A stretch of DNA of 64,000 nucleotides from Candidatus Muproteobacteria bacterium. Lineage in GTDB: Bacteria; Pseudomonadota; Gammaproteobacteria; Acidiferrobacterales; Sulfurifustaceae. The first letter of the stretch is position 1. The number at the start of each line of letters is the position of its first letter. Shown one piece after another: positions 43,406 to 51,734 of this stretch. Position numbers and translations under genes: made by a program. Where the stretch lies: NCBI GenBank assembly GCA_027449605.1, contig DAIDLH010000030.1, positions 1-64,000 on the forward strand, in the 5' to 3' direction. The notes under the pieces were generated by a model. The model had not been told where the DNA came from. It saw only the letters and a program-made list of their open reading frames with translations, and searched no databases.

Positions 43406-43530
43406 TCATCTCGGCAGCAGCCTTGCGAAAAACTCCTTGCGATAACCGGTTTCGGGAATCGCCGGATGCAAAAGGTGGTCCGGCCCCTGATGGCCTTCTT
43501 CGATGATTTGCAATGGGTGAAGGCGATCAT
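43406..43530 (-). pseudogene. Probable C-terminal remnant of an RlmI-type rRNA methyltransferase
   Basis: On the minus strand, about 40 codons read HPLQIIEEGHQGPDHLLHPA then IPETGYRKEFFARLL and stop at 43406. This resembles the end of class I SAM-dependent 23S rRNA methyltransferases (GADHP..PAIPE..YLK). An in-frame stop (TGA) lies directly upstream, and no N-terminal or SAM-binding part is present. It is read as a broken gene end left by a rearrangement near hicAB. The match is from memory of the family and is short. Confidence 0.45.
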
Positions 43531-43559
43531 TAACTCATGGCGCATCGCCGCCGCGTTGC

Positions 43560-44570
43560 TCAACCGATTTTTTCGATTTTTAATTTTCCTTTTTCCTCTC
43601 CCAGGGTTTTCGCCAGCAGTTTGACGCAAGCGTAAACCGTGTCGATGTGCGGCGTCGGGGTCTGGGTGAGCCGGCCAAGTTCGATCACCGCGCCGACCAG
43701 GGCGTCGATCTCGATGGCGCGGCCGATCTCGATGTCCTGCAACATGGAGGTCTTGTGCTTGCCGACCTTCTCGGCGCCGGCAATGCGCTTCTCCAGCGTT
43801 ACGCGGAACTCGACGCCGAGCTTGTGGGCGATGGTCTGCGCCTCGGTCATCATGTCGGCGGCGAGTTGACGAGTGAGCGGGAACTGGCAGATGTCCACCA
43901 GCGTGGAGTGGGTGAGGGCGCTGATCGGATTGAAGCTGAGATTGCCCCAGAGCTTGAGCCAGATCTCCGAGCGTATGTCCTTCAGTACCGGCGACTTGAA
44001 GCCGGCCTTGACGAACGTGGCCGTGATGTTTTTCACGCGTTCGGTTTCGGCGCCATCGAGCTCGCCCACCGGGAAGCGGTTGCCCTCGATCAGCTTGACC
44101 ACGCCCGGGGAAACGATTTCGGCCGCGGGATAGACCACGCAGCCGAGGATGCGCTCGACCTCGATGCTGGCCATGAGATGACCCTGCGGGTCCACGGTCT
44201 CGACCCGCCTCCCTTCGAATTCGCCGCCGTGTTTCTGAAAATACCACCACGGAATGCCGTTCTGGGTCGTGACCACCACGGTATTATCATGAAACAGGGC
44301 CGGAATTTCCTTCGCGATCGGTTCGACCTGGTGCGCCTTGAGCGCCAGGATCACCACGTCCTGCTTGCCGGCCTCGCTGAGCTTGCTGGTCGCCTTGACG
44401 TTCTTCGCCACGTGCTCGGAGCCGTCCTCCTCGATCAGCTTCAGCCCGTTTTTTTGCATGGCCTCGAGATGCGCGCCGCGCGCGATCAGCGTGACTTCCT
44501 CGCCCGCGAGCGCGAGCTTCGCGCCCATCAGGCCGCCGATGGCGCCGGCGCCGACGATGCAGATTTTCAT
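43560..44570 (-). CDS. 2-dehydropantoate 2-reductase (PanE/ApbA) family protein
   Basis: A 336-residue NAD(P)-dependent reductase. The Rossmann motif KICIVGAGAIGGLMGAKLA starts the protein; VVTTQNGIPWWYFQKHGG holds the conserved Asn; SEIWLKLWGNLSFNPISALT has the catalytic Lys region. The WWYFQKHGG insertion is typical of the larger ketopantoate-reductase-like paralogs. The true substrate may be another 2-oxo acid, since no pantothenate genes lie nearby and a hydrolase of keto-acid pathways is adjacent. Confidence 0.85.
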   Translation of the reverse strand: MKICIVGAGAIGGLMGAKLALAGEEVTLIARGAHLEAMQKNGLKLIEEDGSEHVAKNVKATSKLSEAGKQDVVILALKAHQVEPIAKEIPALFHDNTVVVTTQNGIPWWYFQKHGGEFEGRRVETVDPQGHLMASIEVERILGCVVYPAAEIVSPGVVKLIEGNRFPVGELDGAETERVKNITATFVKAGFKSPVLKDIRSEIWLKLWGNLSFNPISALTHSTLVDICQFPLTRQLAADMMTEAQTIAHKLGVEFRVTLEKRIAGAEKVGKHKTSMLQDIEIGRAIEIDALVGAVIELGRLTQTPTPHIDTVYACVKLLAKTLGEEKGKLKIEKIG

Positions 44571-44620
44571 GGATCAACCCTCCGGATTTAATTACAACCC
44601 ACAGCAAAAAAGAAAAATTA

Positions 44621-44717
44621 GACAGGATTCACAGGATTAACAAGATTAAAACCATTTCCGTGATCGCTTTTGTTTCTGTTCAGAATTTATATCCTGTAAA
44701 TCCTGTTAATCCTGTCC
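44621..44717. repeat. ACAGGATTCACAGGATTAAC-type inverted repeat
   Basis: The left arm GACAGGATTCACAGGATTAA and right arm TCCTGTTAATCCTGTC are inverted, about 60 bases apart, with a further ATCCTGTAAATCCTG unit. It is a widespread intergenic repeat type, distinct from the other families in this window. Confidence 0.65.
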
Positions 44718-44724
44718 ATTCTTT

Positions 44725-45492
44725 TTAGCTCTTATATTCATTGGACAGCATGCCGATGCCGTCGATGACGATCTCGACCTTGCTGCCCGGTTTCATCGAG
44801 CCGACGCCCACGGACGTGCCGCAGGAGATGACATCGCCCGGATACAGCGTCATGTCGCGCGAGAGCAGGCTCACGATCTGCGCCGGCTTGAAAATCATGT
44901 CGCTCACCGGGTAATTCTGGCGCTCCTTGCCGTCGAGCAGGGTTTTCACGCTGAGCGTGAGCGGGTCCAGGCCGGTGGCGATGACCGGGCCGAACACGCC
45001 GAAGCTGTCGAAGCCCTTGGCGCGCGTCCACTGGGCGAAGGTCGGGTCCTTTTGGATGATTTCGGCGGCGGTGACGTCGTTGGAGCAGGTGTAACCGAAA
45101 ATATATTGCGCGGCGTCCGCCTCGGAAACGTTCGAGGCGCGCTTGCCGATCACGACCCCGAGCTCGCCCTCATACACGACTTTCCCGGCATAGGACGCCG
45201 GCACGCGAATGGTCTGGCCGCCGGCGAGAAACGAATTCGGCGCCTTGAGCAGGTACAGCGGTTCGGGCGGCGCGGTCAGATTCAATTTGGCCGCGAGCGC
45301 GTGGAAATTGTTCCACAGCGCGATCATCTTGGTCGGGACGCAGGGCGTGAGCAACGTGACCTCGGCGAGCGGCACGGTAGTGTTCGTCGCGCGCGGCCCG
45401 GCGAACATGTCGCCCTCGTGGACCTGGATCACGCCGTCGCGCAGCGTTCCGAAACCGGTCTGGCCGGCGCGCTCGAAGCGTATCCAGTGCAT
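44725..45492 (-). CDS. Fumarylacetoacetate hydrolase family protein
   Basis: A 255-residue protein. Metal and active-site motifs typical of the FAH C-terminal fold are present: VVYEGELGVVIGK (two Glu ligands), GYTCSNDVTAAEIIQKD, and DVISCGTSVGVG near the end. It may act as a hydratase, isomerase, decarboxylase or acylpyruvase of an aromatic or keto-acid pathway; specificity cannot be read. It is divergent from ggt, with 163 bases between the starts, and downstream of it lies the PanE-like gene on the same strand. Confidence 0.87.
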   Translation of the reverse strand: MHWIRFERAGQTGFGTLRDGVIQVHEGDMFAGPRATNTTVPLAEVTLLTPCVPTKMIALWNNFHALAAKLNLTAPPEPLYLLKAPNSFLAGGQTIRVPASYAGKVVYEGELGVVIGKRASNVSEADAAQYIFGYTCSNDVTAAEIIQKDPTFAQWTRAKGFDSFGVFGPVIATGLDPLTLSVKTLLDGKERQNYPVSDMIFKPAQIVSLLSRDMTLYPGDVISCGTSVGVGSMKPGSKVEIVIDGIGMLSNEYKS

Positions 45493-45655
45493 AAAGCCTC
45501 CTCCGCCGTGTTATCGTGGTGATCCGCTTCGCCGCGGATCGTGAAACGTATGCTACCTTCTGGCATCGCGTGTCGCCAGTCGCATCTCGTTTGCACGAGA
45601 TGAAATTTTCGTCGCGGCGGCGCCAACGTAAAAACGGATTTCACTGGACGAAAAC

Positions 45656-47242
45656 ATGCGCGACAACCAGTATCCCGGACGTTCGGTGGTGATGAGCACG
45701 CGCGGCATGATCGCCGCCAGCCAGCCGATGGCGACGCAGGCGGGCCTCGCGGTGTTGCAGGCCGGTGGCAACGCCATGGACGCCGCCATCGCGGCCAGCG
45801 CCGTGCTGTGCGTCACCGAGCCGCAGGCGACCGGCATCGGCGGCGATTGTTTCCTGCTGTATCACGAGGCCAAAACCGGCAAGCTGCACGGGTTGAACGG
45901 CAGCGGCCGCGCGCCGGCGCGCGCCACGCCGGAGGAATTCGAGCGGCGCGGGCTGATGCAGGTGCCCGAGTTCGGCATCCTGTCGGTGATCGTGCCCGGC
46001 GCCGTGGACGCGTGGCAGACGGCCCTCGAACGTTTCGGCACGCGCAGCCTCGAAGAGCTTCTGCAACCGGCAATCGCCTTCGCCGAGGACGGTTACGCGG
46101 TAACGCCGGTGGTGGCCAATGCGTGGCGGAACAACGCCGCCGTGCTGGCGCCGCATCACGGGAGCCGGCGTGATTTTCTGGTCGACGGCCGCGCGCCCGT
46201 GGCCGGCACGGTGCATCGCCAGCCGCGGCTCGCTGAGTCGTTGCGAAAAATCGCGCAGGACGGTCGCGACGCTTTTTACCGTGGCTCCATCGCTGAAGCC
46301 ATCGTGCGTTTCAGTCGGGAGCACGACGGATTGTTCGAAATGGAGGATTTTTACGAATACCGCTCGGAGTGGGTCGAGCCGATATGTACCGATTACCGCG
46401 GCGTGCGGGTGTACGAAATACCGCCGAACGGGCAGGGCATCACGGCGTTGATGACGCTCAATATACTGGAGCAGGCGGACCTGCGCGGTATGAAGCGCCT
46501 GAGCACCGATCACCTGCATCTCGTGATCGAGGCCTTCAAGCTGGCCTGGGCCGAGCGTGATGAATACGTGGCCGATCCGGCGTTCAACCGGCTTCCCATG
46601 GAAGAAATGCTGTCGAAAGAGTTTGCCGCCAGGCAATACGCGCGCATCGATCCAAAGCAGGCCGCGCGTTATCCCATTAAACCGGCGGCACGCGCGCACC
46701 GCGACACGGTGTATCTCAGCGTGGTGGACCGCGACCGCAACGCCGTGTCCTTCATCAACAGCCTGTATTATCCCTTCGGCAGCGGCGTGGTCGCGGGCGA
46801 CACCGGCATCCTGCTGCAGAACCGCGGCGCCGGCTTCGTGCTGGAACCCGGGCACTTCAACTGCATCGCCCCGCGTAAGCGCCCGCTGCACACCATTATT
46901 CCGGCGATGGCCTATCGCGGCGACGATATTTTGAGCTTCGGCGTGATGGGCGGGGAGTATCAGCCCATGGGGCATGTCTACGTGCTGACCAACTGGCTCG
47001 ATTTCGGCATGGATTTGCAGGAGGCGATCGACGCGCCGCGCTTCATGCCGGGCGGCGGCGTGGTGGCGCTGGAACGGCCGATTCCGCAGGATCTGCTCAC
47101 GGCGCTGCAACAGCGTGGCCACGTGGTGGGGCGCACCGAGCTGTCGCTCGGCGGCGCGCAGGCGATACTTATTGATGCAAAGAATGGAGTACTTGCCGCC
47201 GGCTCCGATCCGCGCAAGGATGGCTGCGCGCTGGGGTATTAA
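45656..47242 (+). CDS. ggt: Gamma-glutamyltransferase
   Basis: An N-terminal nucleophile hydrolase of 528 residues. The large-subunit start MIAASQPMATQAGLAVLQAGGNAMDAAIA has the usual signature. The probable autoprocessing Thr lies in HRDTVYLSVVD (about residue 356), followed by NAVSFINSLYYPFGSGV and GVMGGEYQPMGHVYV; motifs are cited in part. No signal peptide is obvious at the chosen start, so it may be cytoplasmic or its start may be misplaced. It cleaves gamma-glutamyl compounds such as glutathione. The weak ribosome site leaves the start uncertain. Confidence 0.88.
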   Translation: MRDNQYPGRSVVMSTRGMIAASQPMATQAGLAVLQAGGNAMDAAIAASAVLCVTEPQATGIGGDCFLLYHEAKTGKLHGLNGSGRAPARATPEEFERRGLMQVPEFGILSVIVPGAVDAWQTALERFGTRSLEELLQPAIAFAEDGYAVTPVVANAWRNNAAVLAPHHGSRRDFLVDGRAPVAGTVHRQPRLAESLRKIAQDGRDAFYRGSIAEAIVRFSREHDGLFEMEDFYEYRSEWVEPICTDYRGVRVYEIPPNGQGITALMTLNILEQADLRGMKRLSTDHLHLVIEAFKLAWAERDEYVADPAFNRLPMEEMLSKEFAARQYARIDPKQAARYPIKPAARAHRDTVYLSVVDRDRNAVSFINSLYYPFGSGVVAGDTGILLQNRGAGFVLEPGHFNCIAPRKRPLHTIIPAMAYRGDDILSFGVMGGEYQPMGHVYVLTNWLDFGMDLQEAIDAPRFMPGGGVVALERPIPQDLLTALQQRGHVVGRTELSLGGAQAILIDAKNGVLAAGSDPRKDGCALGY

Positions 47243-47245
47243 AAA

Positions 47246-47317
47246 ATGTAGGGTGGGCATTGCCCACCATTGAATGCTGATCGAAGTAATGTGCGGTGGG
47301 CGATGCCCACCCTACAA
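47246..47317. repeat. GTAGGGTGGGCATTGCCCACC inverted repeat (copy 3, by type)
   Basis: TGTAGGGTGGGCATTGCC and GGCGATGCCCACCCTACA are inverted ends around a 25-base spacer, and each end is itself a small hairpin (GGGCATTGCCC, GGGCGATGCCC). It lies between the converging ggt and acyl-CoA synthetase genes and may act as a two-way terminator or insertion relic. Confidence 0.7.
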
Positions 47318-47335
47318 ATATATTTCTTTTCCTTT

Positions 47336-48865
47336 TTAGGCTAACCCGAGCTTCTGCGCCAGCCCGATGCGCTGCAGCTTGCCGGTCGCGCCCTTGGGGA
47401 TTTCTTCCAGAATTAAAATCTTGCGCGGTACTTTGAAATCGGCCAGCCGTTTGGCAGCGAACTCGCGGATTTCCTTTTCGTCGGCGCTCTTGCCCTCGCG
47501 CAGCACCACCGCTGCGGCCACGTCTTCGCCGAGCTTGGCGTGCGGCATGGCGAAGGTCACGACCTGCTGCACGGCGGGGTGGTCCATTAATACTTCGTCC
47601 ACTTCGCGCGGCGATATTTTTTCACCGCCGCGGTTGATGATCTCCTTCAGCCGGCCGGTGATCGAGAGGTAGCCCTCGGCGTCCAGCACGCCCTGGTCCC
47701 CGGTGCGGAACCAGCCGTGGGTGAAGCCTTCGGCATTGGCCTTGGGATTGTTTTCGTAGCCCTGGGTCACGTTCGGGCCGCGGATCACCACCTCGCCGGT
47801 CTGGTTCGGCCCCAGCAGTTTGCCGTCCTCGCCCATGATTCCCACTTCCGGCCCGGCGGCGATGCCGACGGTGCCGGGCTTGTGCGGGCGCGGCGGCAGC
47901 GGGTTGCTGGTCATCTGGTGCGAGGCCTCGGTCATGCCGTAGGACTCGAGCACCGGCGCGTTGAACACCTGTTCCAGCTCCGCCAGCACCTGCGGCGGCA
48001 GCGACGACGAGGACGAACGGATGAAGCGCAGCGGATGACGCGCGATGATCTCGCGGTTGTTCGCGGCGCGCGCCAGGATCGCCTGGTGCATGGTCGGCAC
48101 CGCCGTGTACCAGGTCGGTCTGGCCTCGTCCATCCAGGCGAAGAACTTGAGCGCATTGAAGCCGGGCGAGCAGTACACGCTGCCGCCGGCGCAGAGCGTG
48201 GACAGCACCGAGCCGATCAGGCCGTGGATGTGGAACAGCGGCATGATGCTCAAGCCCCGGTCGGCCGGCGTGAGTTTCAGGATATCGCGGATGTGACCGG
48301 CCGAGGCGCACACGTTGCGCTGCGACAGCGGCACGATCTTGGGGCGCGAGGTGGTGCCGGAAGTGTGCAGCACCAGCGCCACGTCGTCCGGTCCGGCAAA
48401 ACCGCCGGCGGCGGGCGCGGCGTTCTTGCCGCCGGCGACCGGGACCAGTTCGAACACGCCGGCCGGGTCGCCGGCGGCGCGCACGATTTCGATCACGGGG
48501 ATTTTCAGTTTGGCGGCGACACCGAGCGCGGGCGAGGCGCTGCCGCGCTCCACGACCAGTGCCTTGGCCTTGAGGTCGGAGAGATAGAACTCGAACTCGT
48601 CGGCGCGGTAGGCCGGATTGAGCGGCGCCGAGGTCGTGCCGGCGGCGATGGTCACGAAGGCGCTGGCCATCTCGGTACCGTTCGGCAGCACGATGGCGAC
48701 GCGGTCGTTGCGCCCGATTCCGAGCCGATTGAGCGTCGCCACGGTGCGTTGCACATGGTCGCGCAGTCCGCCGTAGTTGAGCGACGGGCAACCGCTGCCG
48801 ACAAAGGCAATGGCATCGGCGGGCTTGTCCGCCAGCAGTTCACGGATCGTGGAAAAGACGGTCAT
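47336..48865 (-). CDS. AAE3/Pcs60-like acyl-CoA synthetase, candidate oxalyl-CoA synthetase
   Basis: A 509-residue adenylate-forming enzyme. The ATP loop is LHTSGTTSRPKIVPLSQRN; MPLFHIHGLIGSVLSTL, PTWYTAVPTMHQAILAR, YGMTEASHQMTSNPLP and GRLKEIINRGGEKISP follow. These stretches closely resemble plant AAE3 and yeast Pcs60, which activate oxalate to oxalyl-CoA. ATG 48865 follows AGGGA; a longer frame to 48904 adds a leader without support. Proximity to glyoxylate and glycolate genes favours a small dicarboxylate substrate, but other short acids are possible. Confidence 0.85.
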   Translation of the reverse strand: MTVFSTIRELLADKPADAIAFVGSGCPSLNYGGLRDHVQRTVATLNRLGIGRNDRVAIVLPNGTEMASAFVTIAAGTTSAPLNPAYRADEFEFYLSDLKAKALVVERGSASPALGVAAKLKIPVIEIVRAAGDPAGVFELVPVAGGKNAAPAAGGFAGPDDVALVLHTSGTTSRPKIVPLSQRNVCASAGHIRDILKLTPADRGLSIMPLFHIHGLIGSVLSTLCAGGSVYCSPGFNALKFFAWMDEARPTWYTAVPTMHQAILARAANNREIIARHPLRFIRSSSSSLPPQVLAELEQVFNAPVLESYGMTEASHQMTSNPLPPRPHKPGTVGIAAGPEVGIMGEDGKLLGPNQTGEVVIRGPNVTQGYENNPKANAEGFTHGWFRTGDQGVLDAEGYLSITGRLKEIINRGGEKISPREVDEVLMDHPAVQQVVTFAMPHAKLGEDVAAAVVLREGKSADEKEIREFAAKRLADFKVPRKILILEEIPKGATGKLQRIGLAQKLGLA

Positions 48866-49026
48866 GGATATTCCCTGCGCTCCGAACGAAACGGTGATGA
48901 ACATGGCCGATCTGGATGGGCCGTCATGTTATCAGCCTTTCACAGGCTGTAAATCCGTTTTTCATGATGCGCAACAACGAACCGGAAAGGTGGTTCGATT
49001 TTTATGCCCGGCGGCAAGAATGCAGG

Positions 49027-49112
49027 ATGTAGGTTGGGGTGAGGCGCGTAGCGCCGAACCCCAACATCGTTCGTCTGTTTGTTGGGGTTCGCTTCGCTTA
49101 CCCCAACCTACG
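49027..49112. repeat. GTAGGTTGGGGTGAGG...CCCCAACCTAC inverted repeat (copy 4)
   Basis: ATGTAGGTTGGGGTGAGGCG and CGCTTACCCCAACCTACG form the outer arms, and GGCGCGTAGCGCC and a central AACCCCAAC/GTTGGGGTT pair form inner stems. It ends at the stop of mscL. Confidence 0.7.
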
Positions 49113-49535
49113 TTACTTCTTGCGCAGCAGATCGCGAATCTCGGTCAACAACTCCTGATCTTTGGTCGGCGCAGGCGGGGCGACGGCCTCGGCCTTCTTC
49201 GCTTTCATGACGAAGCCGAGGAATTTGACGATGAACAGATACAGCGCCAGCGCCACGATCAGGAAGTTGACCACCTCGCCGAGGAACAGCCCGTAAGGGA
49301 TGTCCTTGCCGTTGATCACCAGCTTCCAGCCGAGATAACCCTGCTCGCCCGGGAGCATCACGCCGATCGTGGGCATGATGAGGTGTTTCACGAGCGAGTC
49401 GACGATCTTGCCGAAGGCGGCGCCGATGATGACGCCGACGGCGAGATCGATGACGTTGCCCTTGAGGGCGAAGTTCTTGAACTCTTCGAGCAGCGCCATC
49501 GGTTTTCCGGGGATGTGCATCGGGGGGATAGCCAT
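49113..49535 (-). CDS. mscL: Large-conductance mechanosensitive channel MscL
   Basis: A 140-residue protein with the core FALKGNVIDLAVGVIIGAAFGKIVDSLV (first helix, cited in part), NFLIVALALYLFIV (second helix) and a C-terminal helical bundle (TKDQELLTEIRDLL). It opens under membrane tension to release osmolytes. ATG 49535 follows a strong AAGGAGGT; it gives about 13 extra residues (AIPPMHIPGKP) before the usual MscL start, and the internal Met in PMALLEEF is an alternative. Confidence 0.93.
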   Translation of the reverse strand: MAIPPMHIPGKPMALLEEFKNFALKGNVIDLAVGVIIGAAFGKIVDSLVKHLIMPTIGVMLPGEQGYLGWKLVINGKDIPYGLFLGEVVNFLIVALALYLFIVKFLGFVMKAKKAEAVAPPAPTKDQELLTEIRDLLRKK

Positions 49536-49968
49536 GTGACCTCCTTTCAAGTTTGTTGCTGTTGGTTTTTCGGGATTGAGCGGCTACGGATATTTCCCGC
49601 CAGCATCGCCGGGATCGACGATCCGGTCAAATCATATCCTGGGAATTCCGCGATTTGTCGAGTCACGGCAGATCGTCCGCGATACCGCGGCCGGCTGGAG
49701 CCTCCGGCGATTCTGCACCGATACGTCCGCGCAGGTCATGGACCCGGCACGGTTGTTCTTGAACGAAGGCGGAGGCGAGGAGTATTTCCCGGTCCTGGTG
49801 AGGTCACGAAGCTGCCGGGTCAATAACGGAATTATTTAATGATTTTTGATTATTGAAACGGCAAAATAGCTTCGATCAAGGAAGGAGGCGGAAATGAAGC
49901 TGCGGAACTGTTCAAGCGGGTTTATGCCGCCTCAATAATCCAGCGTCTTGTTGACCCGGAGATATTCC
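49536..49968. other. Gap of about 430 bases, one possible micro-ORF
   Basis: Frames at 49576-49839 (plus) and 49632-49823 (minus) show no recognised motif and lack convincing starts. The right part is AT-richer (around 49830-49880), which may hold the promoter of the cytochrome gene. The only notable element is the micro-ORF at 49894. Confidence 0.4.
49894..49938 (+). CDS. Possible 14-codon leader peptide or micro-ORF
   Basis: A perfect AAGGAGG (49882-49888) stands 5 bases before ATG 49894, and the frame reads MKLRNCSSGFMPPQ then TAA. The ribosome site is stronger than that of most genes around it. It ends 30 bases before the cytochrome gene start. It might be a regulatory leader, a small protein, or chance; no family is recognisable at this length. 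Confidence 0.3.
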   Translation: MKLRNCSSGFMPPQ

Positions 49969-50466
49969 ATGCGTCTTTTCAGTTATAGCGCGGTGCTTGT
50001 TTTGTCATTCTCGGCAGCCACCTTTGCCCAGGAGCCGACGCCCATGGGCGGCGGCAACATGGGCAAGCCCATGGCGGGCAGGCCGATGTCGTACAAGGTG
50101 GAAGACAAACGCCAGGCCATCTCGTTGACCGAGGCGGAGCGGGCGGTCGTGACCGCGGAAATGCGCCAGATGCTGGCGAGCGTTCAGGGTGTGACCGACG
50201 CGCTCGCGCGCGGCGACGCGCAGGCCGTCGTGGACGCCGCCTCCAAAAGCGGCATGGCGATGATGCAGGAAGTGCCCGCGCCGATTCGCATGAAGTTTCC
50301 CGCGCCGTTCACGCAGCTGGGCATGGCCTCGCACCGGGTCTTCGACCGGATCGCGCAGGAAACCAGGACCGTCACCGACCCCGGCCCGACCCTCAAACTG
50401 CTTTCCGAAGCCATGCAGAGTTGCGTCGCCTGCCACGCCAGCTACCGTTTCGCTCCGCCGAGATGA
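49969..50466 (+). CDS. Secreted c-type cytochrome, cytochrome c'-like
   Basis: A 165-residue protein with a signal peptide (LFSYSAVLVLSFSAATFAQ), a Gly/Met/Pro linker, then a mostly helical domain with a single C-terminal heme motif CVACH (SCVACHASYRFAPP). The heme motif at the very C-terminus of a four-helix-like domain is the cytochrome c' pattern, though the protein is short of some class landmarks. ATG 49969 follows CCGGAG. It would be periplasmic; the role (electron carrier, NO or stress response) is not determined. Confidence 0.75.
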   Translation: MRLFSYSAVLVLSFSAATFAQEPTPMGGGNMGKPMAGRPMSYKVEDKRQAISLTEAERAVVTAEMRQMLASVQGVTDALARGDAQAVVDAASKSGMAMMQEVPAPIRMKFPAPFTQLGMASHRVFDRIAQETRTVTDPGPTLKLLSEAMQSCVACHASYRFAPPR

Positions 50467-50548
50467 AGACTCATTTATAGAACGACTGCCCGGCCAACCT
50501 GAAGTCACCAGTTGTGGTTTCCGCTGTTCCTTTATTGATTGCGGAATC

Positions 50549-51619
50549 TCAGATCATGCCAACCGTCCCGCGATTCATGAGCCCGTCAGGATCGAACGCC
50601 CGCTTCAGATTCCGGTGCAATGTCGCGAGCACGGCGGGCAGGGGGTGGGATGTTGCGCCGTTCTTTGTTGCGTGACGGAACAAGGCGGCGTATCCGCCGG
50701 TTTTCTCCGCGTGTTCATGCACGGTAACGGCGGGCGCATCGCTCTTGAGCCAGCGTTGCGCGCCGCCCCAGTCGATGAACCATTTTCCCGGAAGTTCGAT
50801 CGGCGGCGCGGCCGGCGGCTCGGACAGACGCCACAGCGGCACGGCGTCCTGAAAGAACCCGTGCTGGTGTTCGCGCAGCTCGCGCCAGAATTCGGCGCCA
50901 TTTTCGACCAGCTCGCCGCCGAGTTTGGCCCGCGCCGCGCGCACGCCCGGTTCCGTACCCGAAAGACGCATATATAAGATGTCGCCGACGTGACCGGCGG
51001 CCGAGAGCGGCAGCGGTTGCGCCGCCCAGGCGTTCATGGCGGTAATGGCCTTGTCGGCCGGCAGTTCGAAGGACAGCGTGATCTCTTTCGCCGGGATCGG
51101 CAGTACTTTCAACGACACTTCGAGCAGCACGCCGAGCGTGCCGAACGCGCCCACCATCAGGCGCGAGACGTCGTAGCCGGCGACGTTTTTCATCACTTCG
51201 CCGCCGAATTTCAGGATCTCGCCCTTGCCGTTGATGATCTTCGTGCCGAGAACGAAGTCGCGCGCGGAACCGGCGTAGGGGCGGCGCGGGCCGGAGAAGC
51301 CGCAGGCGACGGCGCCGCCCAGCGTGGCGGTGGGGCCGAAGTACGGCGGCTCGAAACCGAGCATCTGTTCTTTTTCGGCCAATGCCGCTTCGACCTCGGC
51401 GAGCGGCGTGCCGGCGCGCGCGGTCACGACCAGTTCGGTCGGCTCGTAGGAAACGATGCCGCGATGCCCGGTGACGTCGAGCGGCTCGCCCTCGGGCTGT
51501 CCGGTGTAAAAACGTTTGCTGCCGCCGCCGGTGATGGCGAGTCGAGCGTGTTCTTGCGTCGCCGCTTTGACGGCGTCGGCCAGTTGTTGAGAAATGTCGT
51601 TGCCCTGTTTCACCTGCAT
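50549..51619 (-). CDS. glcE: Glycolate oxidase FAD-binding subunit GlcE
   Basis: A 356-residue FAD_binding_4 protein. RLAITGGGSKRFYTG and TATLGGAVACGFSGPRRPYAGSARDFVLG form the FAD pocket, with EVMKNVAGYDVSRLMVGAFGTLGV later (cited by segment). The C-terminus LHRNLKRAFDPDGLMNRG is typical of GlcE. ATG 51619 (MQVKQGND) is used; the longer frame to 51679 would translate a repeat. It lies downstream of glcD on the same strand, with a repeat between. Confidence 0.92.
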   Translation of the reverse strand: MQVKQGNDISQQLADAVKAATQEHARLAITGGGSKRFYTGQPEGEPLDVTGHRGIVSYEPTELVVTARAGTPLAEVEAALAEKEQMLGFEPPYFGPTATLGGAVACGFSGPRRPYAGSARDFVLGTKIINGKGEILKFGGEVMKNVAGYDVSRLMVGAFGTLGVLLEVSLKVLPIPAKEITLSFELPADKAITAMNAWAAQPLPLSAAGHVGDILYMRLSGTEPGVRAARAKLGGELVENGAEFWRELREHQHGFFQDAVPLWRLSEPPAAPPIELPGKWFIDWGGAQRWLKSDAPAVTVHEHAEKTGGYAALFRHATKNGATSHPLPAVLATLHRNLKRAFDPDGLMNRGTVGMI

Positions 51620-51639
51620 CACTCTCTTTTTGGAGCGCC

Positions 51640-51711
51640 GTTCGTGGTTCGACAAGCTCACCACGAACGGCTTCTGCAAACCGTTCGCCCTGAGCTTGTC
51701 GAAGGGCGAAC
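51640..51711. repeat. TTCGACAAGCTC inverted repeat
   Basis: GTTCGTGGTTCGACAAGCTC and GAGCTTGTCGAAGGGCGAAC are inverted arms, with an inner CCACGAACGG/CCGTTCG pair. Related to the interior of the element at 41072. It separates glcD from glcE. Confidence 0.65.
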
Positions 51712-51734
51712 TTGATTTTAGTTAGGCGCGCTTC

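Noticed and set aside
49576-49839. 88-codon frame between mscL and the cytochrome gene
   Set aside because: No homology recognised, no start signal, and an overlapping minus-strand frame of equal quality.
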